Below, piece after piece: positions 47,340 through 55,924 of a DNA stretch of 64,000 nt; position 1 is the stretch's first letter, and each line of letters begins with the position of its first letter. Under the pieces are notes generated by a model. It made no database searches. It was not told where the DNA came from and saw nothing but the letters and a program-made list of their open reading frames with translations. A program made the translations under genes and the position numbers. The DNA comes from Sphingobium sp. YR768 (GTDB lineage: Bacteria; Pseudomonadota; Alphaproteobacteria; Sphingomonadales; Sphingomonadaceae), in NCBI RefSeq assembly GCF_900111125.1, contig NZ_FOGE01000002.1, positions 401,668-465,667 on the forward strand, given 5' to 3'.

Positions 47340-47581
47340 CAGAACTGCCGATATTTGTCGAGCGGCAATTCGTTATTTTCGGCCCAGTCATTCCAGGCAG
47401 CAATCGCGTCCTTATTTTCCTCCTGCCACCGCCGCCCGCGCTCGGCGGAAATCTCCTTCCGAAGCGCGTCCTCGCACGCACGGGACAGGTTGATCCCCAG
47501 ATCGCGCGCATCCGCGACAAGATCGGCATCCAGCGACAGGTTGGTCGCCTTGCGCGTTCCGATACGTTCCTGCTTGGTCAT
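47339..47581 (-). CDS. ccdA: CcdA-family antitoxin
   Basis: 80-residue antitoxin. The N-terminal ribbon-helix-helix (RKATNLSLDADLVADARDLG) binds DNA and autoregulates; the C-terminal segment (RRWQEENKDAIAAWNDWAEN then ELPLDKYRQF) is the flexible toxin-wrapping part. ATG 47581 follows the upstream Cys-rich, non-coding-like extension. With ccdB it forms a two-gene toxin-antitoxin module on what appears to be a chromosome. Confidence 0.92.
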   Translation of the reverse strand: MTKQERIGTRKATNLSLDADLVADARDLGINLSRACEDALRKEISAERGRRWQEENKDAIAAWNDWAENNELPLDKYRQF

Positions 47582-47624
47582 GGCGGCCCTCACTGAATAT
47601 GCGCATGAACATACGCATGACGCA

Positions 47625-48545
47625 TCACCGCGGCAAGTAGCGCCCGTCCGGATCGGCCGCGATCTCGCTGGCGAATTCGGCGCTGATCCAGTCGCGAAAG
47701 GCCTTGATCTTGGGCGCGTTGCGGGCGTGGGGCGGGTAGACGATCCAGTAGCTCGCCTTGTCGCGCACATAGGATGGCACCGCCTCCACCAACAGCCCGG
47801 CCTCCACCTCGGCTCGCCAGAACATATGGGTCAGAATGGCGATGCCCTGCCCGGCCATGGCTGCCCGCCCCTCCATCACCTGACTGTCGAGCGCGATGGC
47901 GGGCGGCCCGTCATGATCGCTCGCCTCCACGCCCATCGCCGCCAGCCAGTCATGCCACCAGCTATCCTCCGGCGAGAGCCGGGGCAAGGCGAGCAAGGCG
48001 GCGGCATCCGCGATCGGGCTATGCCGCGCGAGCCAGTCGGGGCTGCACATGGGCACAAGGCGGCTGTGCGTGAGCAGCTTCGCTTCCAGCCCCGGCCACT
48101 CCCCCTTGCCCCCGCGAATGGCGAGGTCGACGCCATCGCGGGCCAGATCGACAATGGCGTCATTGGACTGGATGCGAACCGCCAGATGCGGGTGGCGCAT
48201 CTGAAAGGCGCCGATCCTGGGCGCCAGCCACAGATGGGCGAAGCTGTTGGTGCAACTGATCGTCAGCACCGCCGAATGATCCTGCGTCAGCGCGGTAAAG
48301 CCATCGCGCATCAGGTCGAACGCGCGGGTCAGGACCGGTGCAATCTCCCGCCCCTTGTCGGTCAGCGCCACCTTGCGCCCGACCCGCCGGAACAGGCTGA
48401 GGCCCAGCCGCTCTTCCAACAACTTCACCTGATAGCTGACCGCCGCCTGGGTCATACCCAGTTCCTGCGCGGCGGCGGTAAAATTCTCCAGCCGGGCGGC
48501 GGCTTCGAACACACGAATGGCGGAGAGCGGCGGCAGGCTGGACAT
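47625..48545 (-). CDS. LysR-family transcriptional regulator (GcvA-like)
   Basis: 306-residue LTTR with the helix-turn-helix LPPLSAIRVFEAAARLENFT and AAQELGMTQAAVSYQVKLLE, and a co-inducer domain including MEGRAAMAGQGIAIL and the C-terminal FRDWISAEF. The subgroup (GcvA type) often controls beta-lactamase, glycine or aromatic genes. ATG 48545 is preferred; ATG 48557 would add four residues. It is divergent from a small gene at 48678. Confidence 0.9.
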   Translation of the reverse strand: MSSLPPLSAIRVFEAAARLENFTAAAQELGMTQAAVSYQVKLLEERLGLSLFRRVGRKVALTDKGREIAPVLTRAFDLMRDGFTALTQDHSAVLTISCTNSFAHLWLAPRIGAFQMRHPHLAVRIQSNDAIVDLARDGVDLAIRGGKGEWPGLEAKLLTHSRLVPMCSPDWLARHSPIADAAALLALPRLSPEDSWWHDWLAAMGVEASDHDGPPAIALDSQVMEGRAAMAGQGIAILTHMFWRAEVEAGLLVEAVPSYVRDKASYWIVYPPHARNAPKIKAFRDWISAEFASEIAADPDGRYLPR

Positions 48546-48677
48546 GGCCAGAACCATAAGCTGTCCTTATTTAAGACGTCCAGCCTTTTGTTGGCGGGAA
48601 TCGCGCATATCCGGCAATTGCCGGCCTGCGGACAATCGCACCGCGCTAACCACCGACTCATAGAAAAGGACCGCGTC

Positions 48678-48848
48678 ATGCGCGACGAATATGACGACCG
48701 GCTGTGGAATGACGGCCGCGAACACACCAATCAGGGCATCGACCGGTTGATCGCCGGGATCATGCAGGCGTTTCGGGCGCTGCACCGGATCCAGTGGACA
48801 TCGCCCTGGACCGATAACAGGACCAGCGACCCCGCCTGCCGATCTTAG
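48678..48848 (+). CDS. Small hypothetical protein (56 residues)
   Basis: Starts at ATG 48678 with GGA 7 nt upstream and ends in TAG at 48848. The sequence begins MRDEYDDRLWNDGREHTNQG and has an amphipathic helix IDRLIAGIMQAFRALHRIQW. It is acidic at the start and basic in the helix. No family is recognised. It is divergent from the LysR gene and might be a target of it. Confidence 0.5.
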   Translation: MRDEYDDRLWNDGREHTNQGIDRLIAGIMQAFRALHRIQWTSPWTDNRTSDPACRS

Positions 48849-48950
48849 AGACTGCGCCGGATGGCGCATTCTCAAACGGATTCTTAGGAAATTGCTGCGA
48901 TTGCGAGATGAGGGGTTGCGGTTTTGGCCTGAGACGCCACTCTTAAAGGC

Positions 48951-49706
48951 GTGACCGACACCCTTCTCTCCCCCATCGCCCTGCCCGCCCCGCCGATCGG
49001 CCTGCTGACCGGCGCTGCGCTTTTCCTCGATTTTGACGGCACGCTGGCGCCGCTGGCCGACACGCCCGATGCCGTTGTGGTCGATGCCGATCTGCTGGCG
49101 ACCCTGGCAGAGCTGCGCGATCGGCTGGGCGGACGGCTCGCGATCGTCAGCGGACGCTCCGTGGCAACCTTGTGCGATCTGGGCTTTGGCGATTTCCTCC
49201 TGTCGGGCACGCATGGGCTGGAGTTCGCCCGGCCCGGCGAAGCGGTGGACACGCCGCCGCGCCTGCCCGCCATCGATGCGGTCGAAACCGCCTTCAACGC
49301 CTTTGCCAGCGACAAGCCCGGCGTGCTGGTCGAACGCAAATCGATCAGCGTCGGCCTGCATTTTCGCGGCGCGCCGCAGTGGCAGGAGGATGCCGCCGAC
49401 CTTGCCAAGCATCTGGCGCGCCAGCATGGCCTGACCGTGCAGCAAGGCAAGATGCTGTACGAACTGCGCCCCGGCGGCGCGGACAAGGGCAGCGCGCTCA
49501 AGGCGCTGATGCAATCCGCGCCCATGGCCGGCGGCGTTCCCATCTTCATCGGCGACGACGTCACCGACGAGGAAGGCTTTGCCGTAGCGGTCGAACTGGG
49601 TGGTGCTGGAATCCTCGTCGGATCGCCCCGCCCCACATTGGCGACATTCTCTTTGGAACAGGTTGGGGCCGTCAGGCATTATCTGACGCAGGGGATCACC
49701 GGCTGA
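48951..49706 (+). CDS. otsB: Trehalose-6-phosphate phosphatase
   Basis: 251-residue HAD-superfamily phosphatase. Motif I is ALFLDFDGTLAPLADTPDAV, motif II VSGRSV, motif III region with GADKGSALKALM (Lys), and motif IV IGDDVTDEEGFAVA. It removes phosphate from trehalose-6-phosphate. The start is GTG 48951 (VTDTLLSPIALP). It begins the otsB-GH15-otsA run, whose product trehalose is a stress protectant. Confidence 0.94.
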   Translation: MTDTLLSPIALPAPPIGLLTGAALFLDFDGTLAPLADTPDAVVVDADLLATLAELRDRLGGRLAIVSGRSVATLCDLGFGDFLLSGTHGLEFARPGEAVDTPPRLPAIDAVETAFNAFASDKPGVLVERKSISVGLHFRGAPQWQEDAADLAKHLARQHGLTVQQGKMLYELRPGGADKGSALKALMQSAPMAGGVPIFIGDDVTDEEGFAVAVELGGAGILVGSPRPTLATFSLEQVGAVRHYLTQGITG

Positions 49707-49853
49707 ATTGTCGGTGCCCTTCATCCTGACCAGCGAAGGGGCAGAGCAATCCAAGCAGCAAATCCTTCCATCCACGCCGGGAACGAGCGCAATCTCGACC
49801 TCTGGCCTATCGGCAATTGCCAGGCTTCCGCGCTGATCGATCGCGCAGGCCGT

Positions 49854-51578
49854 ATGGTGTGGGCCTGCGTGCCCCGCGTCGACGGCGACCCGGTCTTTTC
49901 CGCTTTGCTGGACCATAAGGACTGGGACGACAGCCAGTCGCGCGGCTTCTGGGCGATCGAGCTGGAAAATTGCGTCGCGGTCGAACAACAGTATATCCGA
50001 AACACGCCCATATTGGTCACGCGCCAGAGCGATGCGCAGGGCAATGCGATCGAAACCTATGATTTCTGCCCGCGCCATAAGCATCAGGGCCGCATGTATC
50101 GCCCGGTGGCCTTCATCCGCATCGTCCGCCCGGTGGCGGGCAGCCCGCGCATCCGGGTGAAATTGCGCCCGACCACCAACTGGAATGGCGACAAGGTGCC
50201 GGTCAATTACGGCTCCAACCATATCCGCATGGTCCTGTCCTATATGGCGATGCGCGTGTCGACCAATGCGCCCATCGGCCTGATCGCGCAGGAAAGCTGG
50301 TTCCGGCTGGAATCCGACATGCATTTCTTCATGGGCCCGGACGAAGGTTTCTCCGACGCGCTGCGCCCCGCGATCGAGCGGATGCTGGACGATACGATAT
50401 TGGAATGGCAGCTATGGGTGCGCGGCCTCGCCATCCCGGCCGAATGGCAGGAAGCGGTGATCCGATCCGCCATTACGCTGAAACTCTGCCAGCATGAGGA
50501 AACCGGCGCGATCGTCGCGGCGCTGACCACCTCCATTCCCGAACATGCCGACAGCGGCCGCAACTGGGACTATCGCTACTGCTGGGTGCGCGACGCCTAT
50601 TATACGGTGGAGGCGCTGAACCGGCTGGGCGCGCTCGACGTGCTGGAAACCTATCTCGTCTATCTGCGCAACATCGTGGACGGGGCGAAGGGCGGGCATA
50701 TTCAGCCGCTCTATGATGTGCGCGGCAATGCCACGCTGCATGAATGGGAGGCCGAAAGCCTGCCGGGCTACCGCGGCATGGGGCCTGTGCGCGTGGGCAA
50801 TGCCGCCTATGAACAGATACAGCATGATGCCTATGGCCAGATCGTCCTGTCCTCGGTTCAGGGCTTTATCGACCAGCGATTGCTGCGCATGGCCGGTCAT
50901 GCCGATTTCGAGGCGCTGGAGGCGGTGGGCGAGCGCGCCTGGGCCGTCTATGATCAGCCGGACGCAGGCCTGTGGGAATTGCGCACCCGCGCCCATGTCC
51001 ACAGTTATAGCGCGGTAATGTGCTGGGCGGCGTGCGATCGCCTTGCCCATGCCGCTGCCGCACTCGACCTGCCGCTGCGCGCCGCCCACTGGCAAAATCG
51101 CGCCGAAACCATGAAGGCGCGCATCGTGGAGGCCGCCTGGCGGGAAGACACCAAGGCCATCTCCGCCAATTTCGAGGATGATGCGCGCGACGCATCTTTG
51201 CTCCAGTTGCTGGACCTGCGCTTCCTGAGTGCCGACGATCCGATGTTCGTCGGCACGCTCGCCGCGTTGGAGGCGGATCTGCGCCGGGGCAATGACATGC
51301 TGCGCTACAGCGCCCCCGATGATTTCGGCGAACCCGTCACCGCCTTCAACGTCTGCACCTTCTGGCTGATCGAGGCGCTGCATCGTACCGGCCGCACGGA
51401 AGAGGCCCGGTCCCTGTTCGAGGAGATGCTGTCCCGCCGCACCGCCGCCGGGCTGTTGTCCGAAGATATCGACCCCGCGACCGGGGAATTGTGGGGGAAC
51501 TATCCCCAGACCTACTCATTGGTCGGCATCATCAACTGCGCCGTCTTGCTGAGCAAACCATGGAGCGCAATGCGTTGA
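49854..51578 (+). CDS. Glycoside hydrolase family 15 protein (glucoamylase/trehalase-like)
   Basis: At least 574 residues. An N-terminal beta-sandwich (about 1-190) precedes an (alpha/alpha)6 barrel with RNWDYRYCWVRDAYYTVEAL (catalytic region), HIQPLYDVRGNATLHEWEAE and a C-terminal GLLSEDIDPATGELWGNYPQ with the second catalytic Glu. ATG 49854 is the first conventional start, but family-like sequence continues upstream in frame (LDLWPIGNCQASALIDRAGR, about 49794-49853), back to the otsB stop at 49706, with no ATG, GTG or TTG. The true start is therefore uncertain. The enzyme may process trehalose or related glucans. Confidence 0.85.
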   Translation: MVWACVPRVDGDPVFSALLDHKDWDDSQSRGFWAIELENCVAVEQQYIRNTPILVTRQSDAQGNAIETYDFCPRHKHQGRMYRPVAFIRIVRPVAGSPRIRVKLRPTTNWNGDKVPVNYGSNHIRMVLSYMAMRVSTNAPIGLIAQESWFRLESDMHFFMGPDEGFSDALRPAIERMLDDTILEWQLWVRGLAIPAEWQEAVIRSAITLKLCQHEETGAIVAALTTSIPEHADSGRNWDYRYCWVRDAYYTVEALNRLGALDVLETYLVYLRNIVDGAKGGHIQPLYDVRGNATLHEWEAESLPGYRGMGPVRVGNAAYEQIQHDAYGQIVLSSVQGFIDQRLLRMAGHADFEALEAVGERAWAVYDQPDAGLWELRTRAHVHSYSAVMCWAACDRLAHAAAALDLPLRAAHWQNRAETMKARIVEAAWREDTKAISANFEDDARDASLLQLLDLRFLSADDPMFVGTLAALEADLRRGNDMLRYSAPDDFGEPVTAFNVCTFWLIEALHRTGRTEEARSLFEEMLSRRTAAGLLSEDIDPATGELWGNYPQTYSLVGIINCAVLLSKPWSAMR

Positions 51579-52972
51579 GCCGTCTTATCGTCATATCCAA
51601 CCGGGTCAGTAGGCCCAGCAAGACCGGCAATCAGGGCGGTCTTGCTGTCGCGCTGTCGCAGGCGCTGCGCGAAAGCCGGGGCATCTGGGTCGGCTGGTCG
51701 GGGGAAGTCACCGACAATTTCACCGGCCATATCGGCTTTGCCGAGGATGACGGCGTCAAGACGGCGACGATCGATCTGGAAGAACAGGATGTCGACGAAT
51801 ATTATAATGGCTATGCCAACAAGACGCTGTGGCCGCTCTTCCATTTCCGCATCGACCTGGCCGAATATGCCCGCGATTTCGAGGGCGGCTATAACCGCGT
51901 CAACCTGCGCTTCGCCGACACCGCCACCCCGCTGATCGAACCCGAAGACATCATCTGGGTCCATGATTATCACATGATCCCGCTGGGCCAGATGCTGCGC
52001 GACAAGGGGCTGAAGAACCGCATGGGCTTCTTCCTGCACATCCCCTGGCCGCCCACCCGACTGCTGGTGTCGCTGCCGCACCATACCAAGCTGGTCAGCA
52101 CCCTGTTCGCCTATGACGTCATCGGCTTCCATACCGAGGAGTGGCTGGAATCCTTCCGCCATTATGTGGAGCGGGAAATGGGCGGAACGGTCGATGGCGA
52201 CTTCGTCACCGTCGGCGATCGCACCATTCAGGCGGTCGCCTGCCCGATCGGCATCAATGCCCAGGAATTTGCCGAAGCCGCCACCAGCGACGCCGCCAAC
52301 GAGATGAGTACGCTGGTCCGCGCCTCCTTGCAGGACCGCACGATGATCGTGGGCGTCGACCGGCTGGATTACAGCAAGGGACTGGAGGAGCGGTTCGGCG
52401 GCTACGCCCGTTTCCTCAAGGATCATCCCGAACAGCATCGCAAGGTGGTGCTGACGCAGATCGCGCCGCCATCGCGCGGGGAGGTGGAAAGCTATCAGCA
52501 GATCCGCGCCACGCTCGATTCCCTCGCCGGGCGGATCAACGGCGAATATAGCGATGTAGACTGGACCCCGATCCGCTACGTCAATCAGGGCTATCCCCGC
52601 GACAAGCTGGCGGGCATCTATCGCGGCGCCAAGATCGGGCTGGTGACGCCATTGCGCGACGGCATGAATCTGGTCGCCAAGGAATATGTCGCGGCGCAGG
52701 ACCCGGAAGATCCCGGCGTGCTGATCCTGTCGCGCTTTGCCGGCGCCGCGATCCAGTTGAAGGATGCGCTGCTGATCAACCCCTATAGCCCGGAGGAAAT
52801 GTCCGACGCCATCACCCGCGCGATCGCCATGCCCCGCGATGAGCGCAAGCGGCGCTGGCGGGCGATGATGGACAGTGTGGAACAGCAGGATATCAGTTGG
52901 TGGCGCCAATGCTTCACCGGTCGACTGATGGCCAGTCGGCGCGACCCAGCCCCGGCAGAGGCCGAGGGATAG
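51560..52972 (+). CDS. otsA: Trehalose-6-phosphate synthase
   Basis: 470-residue GT20 enzyme making trehalose-6-phosphate from UDP- or ADP-glucose and glucose-6-phosphate. Landmarks are SRLIVISNRVSRP and the GGL loop (NQGGLAVALSQAL), VHDYHMIPLGQMLR, HIPWPPTRLL, VGVDRLDYSKGLEERF and LRDGMNLVAKEYVA. ATG 51560 overlaps the GH15 gene by 19 bp. It partners with otsB two genes upstream. Confidence 0.96.
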   Translation: MERNALSRLIVISNRVSRPSKTGNQGGLAVALSQALRESRGIWVGWSGEVTDNFTGHIGFAEDDGVKTATIDLEEQDVDEYYNGYANKTLWPLFHFRIDLAEYARDFEGGYNRVNLRFADTATPLIEPEDIIWVHDYHMIPLGQMLRDKGLKNRMGFFLHIPWPPTRLLVSLPHHTKLVSTLFAYDVIGFHTEEWLESFRHYVEREMGGTVDGDFVTVGDRTIQAVACPIGINAQEFAEAATSDAANEMSTLVRASLQDRTMIVGVDRLDYSKGLEERFGGYARFLKDHPEQHRKVVLTQIAPPSRGEVESYQQIRATLDSLAGRINGEYSDVDWTPIRYVNQGYPRDKLAGIYRGAKIGLVTPLRDGMNLVAKEYVAAQDPEDPGVLILSRFAGAAIQLKDALLINPYSPEEMSDAITRAIAMPRDERKRRWRAMMDSVEQQDISWWRQCFTGRLMASRRDPAPAEAEG

Positions 52973-52983
52973 GCGCGGACGCG

Positions 52984-53388
52984 ATGCTGGCGGCGCGCTC
53001 GATCGATATCGCTATCCGCGCGCCGCTGACGCAGGCCTATGGCTTTGCCAGCCAGCCGGAGAATTTCCCGCGCTGGGCGGCGGGCCTTTCTTCCTCGCTC
53101 CATCGGCAGGGCGATGACTGGATCGCCGAAACGCCGGAGGGCCGGGCGATCGTCCTCTTCTCCCCGCCCAATGATGTCGGCATTCTCGACCATCATGTCC
53201 GCCTGCCCGGCAAGCCGGACATCCATATCCCGTTGCGCATGATCGCGAATGGCGAAGGCACGCTGGTCGTCTTCACCCTGTTCGGCCAGCCGGACATGGA
53301 CGATGCCGCTTTCGATCGGGATGCGGAACTGGTGGCGAAAGACCTTCACGCACTCAAGGCGCTGCTGGAAAACCTCTACCCGGCTTGA
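52984..53388 (+). CDS. SRPBCC-family (START-like) protein
   Basis: 134-residue helix-grip protein: AARSIDIAIRAPLTQAYGFA, NFPRWAAGLSSSLHRQGDDW, and the long C-terminal helix FDRDAELVAKDLHALKALLE. Such proteins bind hydrophobic ligands; the ligand is unknown. It begins 11 bp after otsA, so it may share the trehalose transcript. Confidence 0.8.
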   Translation: MLAARSIDIAIRAPLTQAYGFASQPENFPRWAAGLSSSLHRQGDDWIAETPEGRAIVLFSPPNDVGILDHHVRLPGKPDIHIPLRMIANGEGTLVVFTLFGQPDMDDAAFDRDAELVAKDLHALKALLENLYPA

Positions 53389-53419
53389 GCGTGGCGGTAT
53401 CCCCCGCTACGCCAGCGGA

Positions 53420-53554
53420 ATGCAGACCCATGATGAAGACGAACCGACCGGCCTTTGGCCCGCCATCCGCGCCCGATCCGGCGTGATACTGGCCGCGATC
53501 GGCCTGATCGCCTGGTGCGCGATGATCTGGTTCATGTTCGGGGACGTGCTATAG
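53420..53554 (+). CDS. 44-residue single-pass membrane protein
   Basis: ATG 53420 to the stop at 53552-53554. The acidic head MQTHDEDEPTGLWPAIRARS leads into one hydrophobic helix (GVILAAIGLIAWCAMIWFMF) and GDVL. It follows the SRPBCC gene by 31 bp in the same orientation. Upstream GCCAGCGGA is a weak ribosome binding site. No family is recognised. Confidence 0.6.
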   Translation: MQTHDEDEPTGLWPAIRARSGVILAAIGLIAWCAMIWFMFGDVL

Positions 53555-53727
53555 GCGTAATCGGCGAATGAAGGGCGCGTAACCCTCCCCGCCTGCGGGG
53601 AGGAAGAATTGCACCCCCGCCCATATTGCTCTATGGGCCGCGTTGAACAGCCCCGGCACCCGCTGATCCTTTCCGATTCGCGTTTGCCGGGGCGCATTGT
53701 TTTTGTGATAAAAAGACAGGAACGCGC

Positions 53728-54510
53728 ATGGCCCGTCGCCGCCAGATTTACGAAGGCAAGGCAAAGATCCTTTATGAAGGCCCCGAACCGGGCACGATCA
53801 TCCAATATTTCAAGGATGACGCCACCGCCTTCAACGCGCAGAAGAAGGGCACGATTTCCGGCAAGGGCGTGCTCAACAACCGCATCTCCGAGCATATCTT
53901 CACCCTGCTCGGCCAGATCGGCGTGCCGACCCACTTCATCCGCCGCCTCAACATGCGCGAACAGCTCGTCCGCCAGGTCGAGATCGTGCCGATCGAAGTC
54001 GTCGTGCGCAATGTCGCCGCCGGATCGCTCAGCAAGAAGCTGGGCATCGAGGAAGGGACGCAGCTTCCCCGCACGCTGATCGAATATTGCTACAAGGATG
54101 ATGCGCTGGGCGACCCGCTGATCTCCGAAGAGCATATCGCCTGCTTCGGCTGGGCCACGCAGGAAGAGATGCACGACATTGCCGACATGGCGATCCGCAT
54201 CAACGACTTCATGTGCGGCCTGTTCGCGGGCATCGGCATCCGCCTGATCGACTTCAAGCTGGAATTCGGCCGCCTTTATGACGGCGATTACAGCCGTGTG
54301 ATCCTGGCCGACGAGATCAGCCCCGATGGCTGCCGCCTGTGGGACATGGCGACCAACGAGAAGCTGGACAAGGATCGCTTCCGTCGCGATCTGGGCGGCG
54401 AAGTCGAAGCCTATCAGGAAGTGGCGCGCCGCCTGGGCCTGCTGCCCGATGGCCTAGACACCACCGTCCTCGACCTCGACACGCATCGCAAGAAGCGCGA
54501 GAAGGACTAA
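53728..54510 (+). CDS. purC: SAICAR synthetase
   Basis: 260-residue phosphoribosylaminoimidazole-succinocarboxamide synthase. It has [77 protein letters not shown] and [12 protein letters not shown]. It joins aspartate to CAIR in purine synthesis. ATG 53728 follows GACAGGAAC. purS and purQ lie 2.2 kb downstream in the same orientation. Confidence 0.97.
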   Translation: MARRRQIYEGKAKILYEGPEPGTIIQYFKDDATAFNAQKKGTISGKGVLNNRISEHIFTLLGQIGVPTHFIRRLNMREQLVRQVEIVPIEVVVRNVAAGSLSKKLGIEEGTQLPRTLIEYCYKDDALGDPLISEEHIACFGWATQEEMHDIADMAIRINDFMCGLFAGIGIRLIDFKLEFGRLYDGDYSRVILADEISPDGCRLWDMATNEKLDKDRFRRDLGGEVEAYQEVARRLGLLPDGLDTTVLDLDTHRKKREKD

Positions 54511-54554
54511 GCATTTTCGAAGCAGATGGCATCATCTGCTGACTCGGAAAATGC
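54511..54554. repeat. Two-part palindrome after purC
   Basis: Outer arms GCATTTTC (54511-54518) and GAAAATGC (54547-54554) enclose a perfect inner stem AGCAGATG/CATCTGCT with a 4-nt loop. The outer arm matches the palindromes at 3897 and 63736, suggesting a related family. Confidence 0.6.
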
Positions 54555-54577
54555 GAAAAACAAAAGATAAATATAGA

Positions 54578-54608
54578 AAGGCCGGCCACAGCGCCGGCCT
54601 TTTTTTTG
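54578..54608 (+). terminator. Intrinsic terminator of purC
   Basis: A 9-bp stem AAGGCCGGC / GCCGGCCTT around CACAGC, followed by eight T residues (54600-54607). It is also self-complementary enough to work on the opposite strand. Confidence 0.88.
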
Positions 54609-54628
54609 GCCTATTCCCCTCTCCAACT

Positions 54629-54793
54629 CCGTTCGCCCTGAGTAGGGACTGAGCCCTTCGACTGCCTGCCAAGGCAGTCGCTCAGGATAAACTTCACCAA
54701 AGGTGAAGTCGAAGGCCCATATCGAAGGGGCTGGCGTGCCCCATCCTTCGATATGCCGCTTCGACAAGCTCAGCGGCTACTCAGGACGAACGG
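54629..54793. repeat. Nested REP-like repeat downstream of purC
   Basis: Outer ends CGTTCGCCCTGAG and CTCAGGACGAACG belong to the family at 9755, 19788 and 29250. Inside are four shorter hairpins (GACTGCCTGCCAAGGCAGTC, ACTTCACCAAAGGTGAAGT, CATATCGAAGG...CCTTCGATATG, CCGCTTCGACAAGCTCAGCGG-like). Confidence 0.7.
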
Positions 54794-54821
54794 ATGGGGG
54801 TTCAGGGCAAACGGTCGGTAG

Positions 54822-55583
54822 CTACGCCATCAGCGCATCGACCAGCAGCTTGAGCCCCAGCAGCACCATCAGCACATAGATGAGCGTGTAGAAACGCGCC
54901 GCATCGACCCGACGGACCAGCGCCACCCCGGCAAAGGTCGCCACGATCGCCACCGGCGCCAGCATCGCCGTCGCCATCAGATTGGCGCGGGTAAATTGCC
55001 CCAGCGCGGCATAGGCCGGCACCTTCATCCAGTTCATCGCGGCAAAGGCGACGGCGGTCGTCCCAACCAGCATGTCGCGCGGCAGCTTGCGGGGCAGCAC
55101 CCACATCTGGAAGGGCGGCGACCCCGCATGGGCGATCTGGCTGGTAAAGCCGCTGCCGATGCCGAACAGGAAGCCCACCCAGTCGGGCGAAGTGGACGGC
55201 AGCACGATCGCCCCGCCCCGCTCGATCCACAGCCGTTGCAGCCCGAACAGCATGGAAATGACGCCCAGCGCCCCCAGGACCGTGGTTTCGGGCACCTGCG
55301 CCGCGAACAGATAGCCCAGCCCCACGCCCACCGCCATGCCGGGCAGCATGACCAGCAGCACATGCCCGTCCCAGCTTTTGCGGAACGCCCAGACGCTGAC
55401 GACATCCTGAAGAATGAGGATAGGCAACAAGATAGCCGCCCCGCGCACGGGATCGACGCCCAGCGCCATGATCGGCATGGCCAGCGCCCCCACACCCGCA
55501 AAGCCGCCCTTGGCAAGGCCGGAGATGACGACCGCGATAACCGCGCAGAGGATGTAGAGAAGGTCCGGATGCATGGCGAGCAC
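54822..55583 (-). CDS. TauE/SafE-family sulfite exporter-like permease
   Basis: 253-residue membrane protein with about eight helices and the duplicated TauE/SafE pattern: AVVISGLAKGGFAGVGALAM near the start and GFLFGIGSGFTSQIAHAGSP in the second half. Members export organosulfur compounds or sulfite across the inner membrane. The start may be ATG 55583 or ATG 55574. The substrate cannot be deduced. Confidence 0.9.
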   Translation of the reverse strand: MLAMHPDLLYILCAVIAVVISGLAKGGFAGVGALAMPIMALGVDPVRGAAILLPILILQDVVSVWAFRKSWDGHVLLVMLPGMAVGVGLGYLFAAQVPETTVLGALGVISMLFGLQRLWIERGGAIVLPSTSPDWVGFLFGIGSGFTSQIAHAGSPPFQMWVLPRKLPRDMLVGTTAVAFAAMNWMKVPAYAALGQFTRANLMATAMLAPVAIVATFAGVALVRRVDAARFYTLIYVLMVLLGLKLLVDALMA

Positions 55584-55626
55584 TTAGGGGATGCGCGGGT
55601 GGGTGGGAATGGGGGAGTTGGGGTAG

Positions 55627-55866
55627 TTAGCCGTCGTTCCCTCGTTCGGGAATAAGCCGGATTTTCGCTTGACCGATCATCCATTCAACGAGCGTAAGCG
55701 GCAGGTCGGAAAGATATCCGGTGAAGGTCATCGTATCGTCCTGATCACTATAAAACACCTCGGCGACCACGGCCCCACCTTCGTTCCAAGCCTCCAAATA
55801 CATGCCGTCTCGTTGAATGTCGCTGCCAACGATAACCTCGTAGCTATGCCCTGCTATCTCGACCAT
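55627..55866 (-). CDS. Small hypothetical protein (79 residues)
   Basis: ATG 55866 gives MVEIAGHSYEVIVGSDIQRD; a GTG at 55872 is an alternative. The protein is acidic, beta-rich in appearance (AWNEGGAVVAEVFYSDQDDT, MTFTGYLSDLPLTLVEWMIG) and has no signal or membrane helix. Codons are less GC-biased than those of neighbours. It resembles small immunity-like or orphan proteins but I recognise no family. The repeat cluster at 55.9-56.5 kb lies just upstream. Confidence 0.6.
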   Translation of the reverse strand: MVEIAGHSYEVIVGSDIQRDGMYLEAWNEGGAVVAEVFYSDQDDTMTFTGYLSDLPLTLVEWMIGQAKIRLIPERGNDG

Positions 55867-55924
55867 GTGCACATCATGCCGCGATCGTCCAATTTCCGCA
55901 ATTGGTGGCGAACAGACCTTTAAC

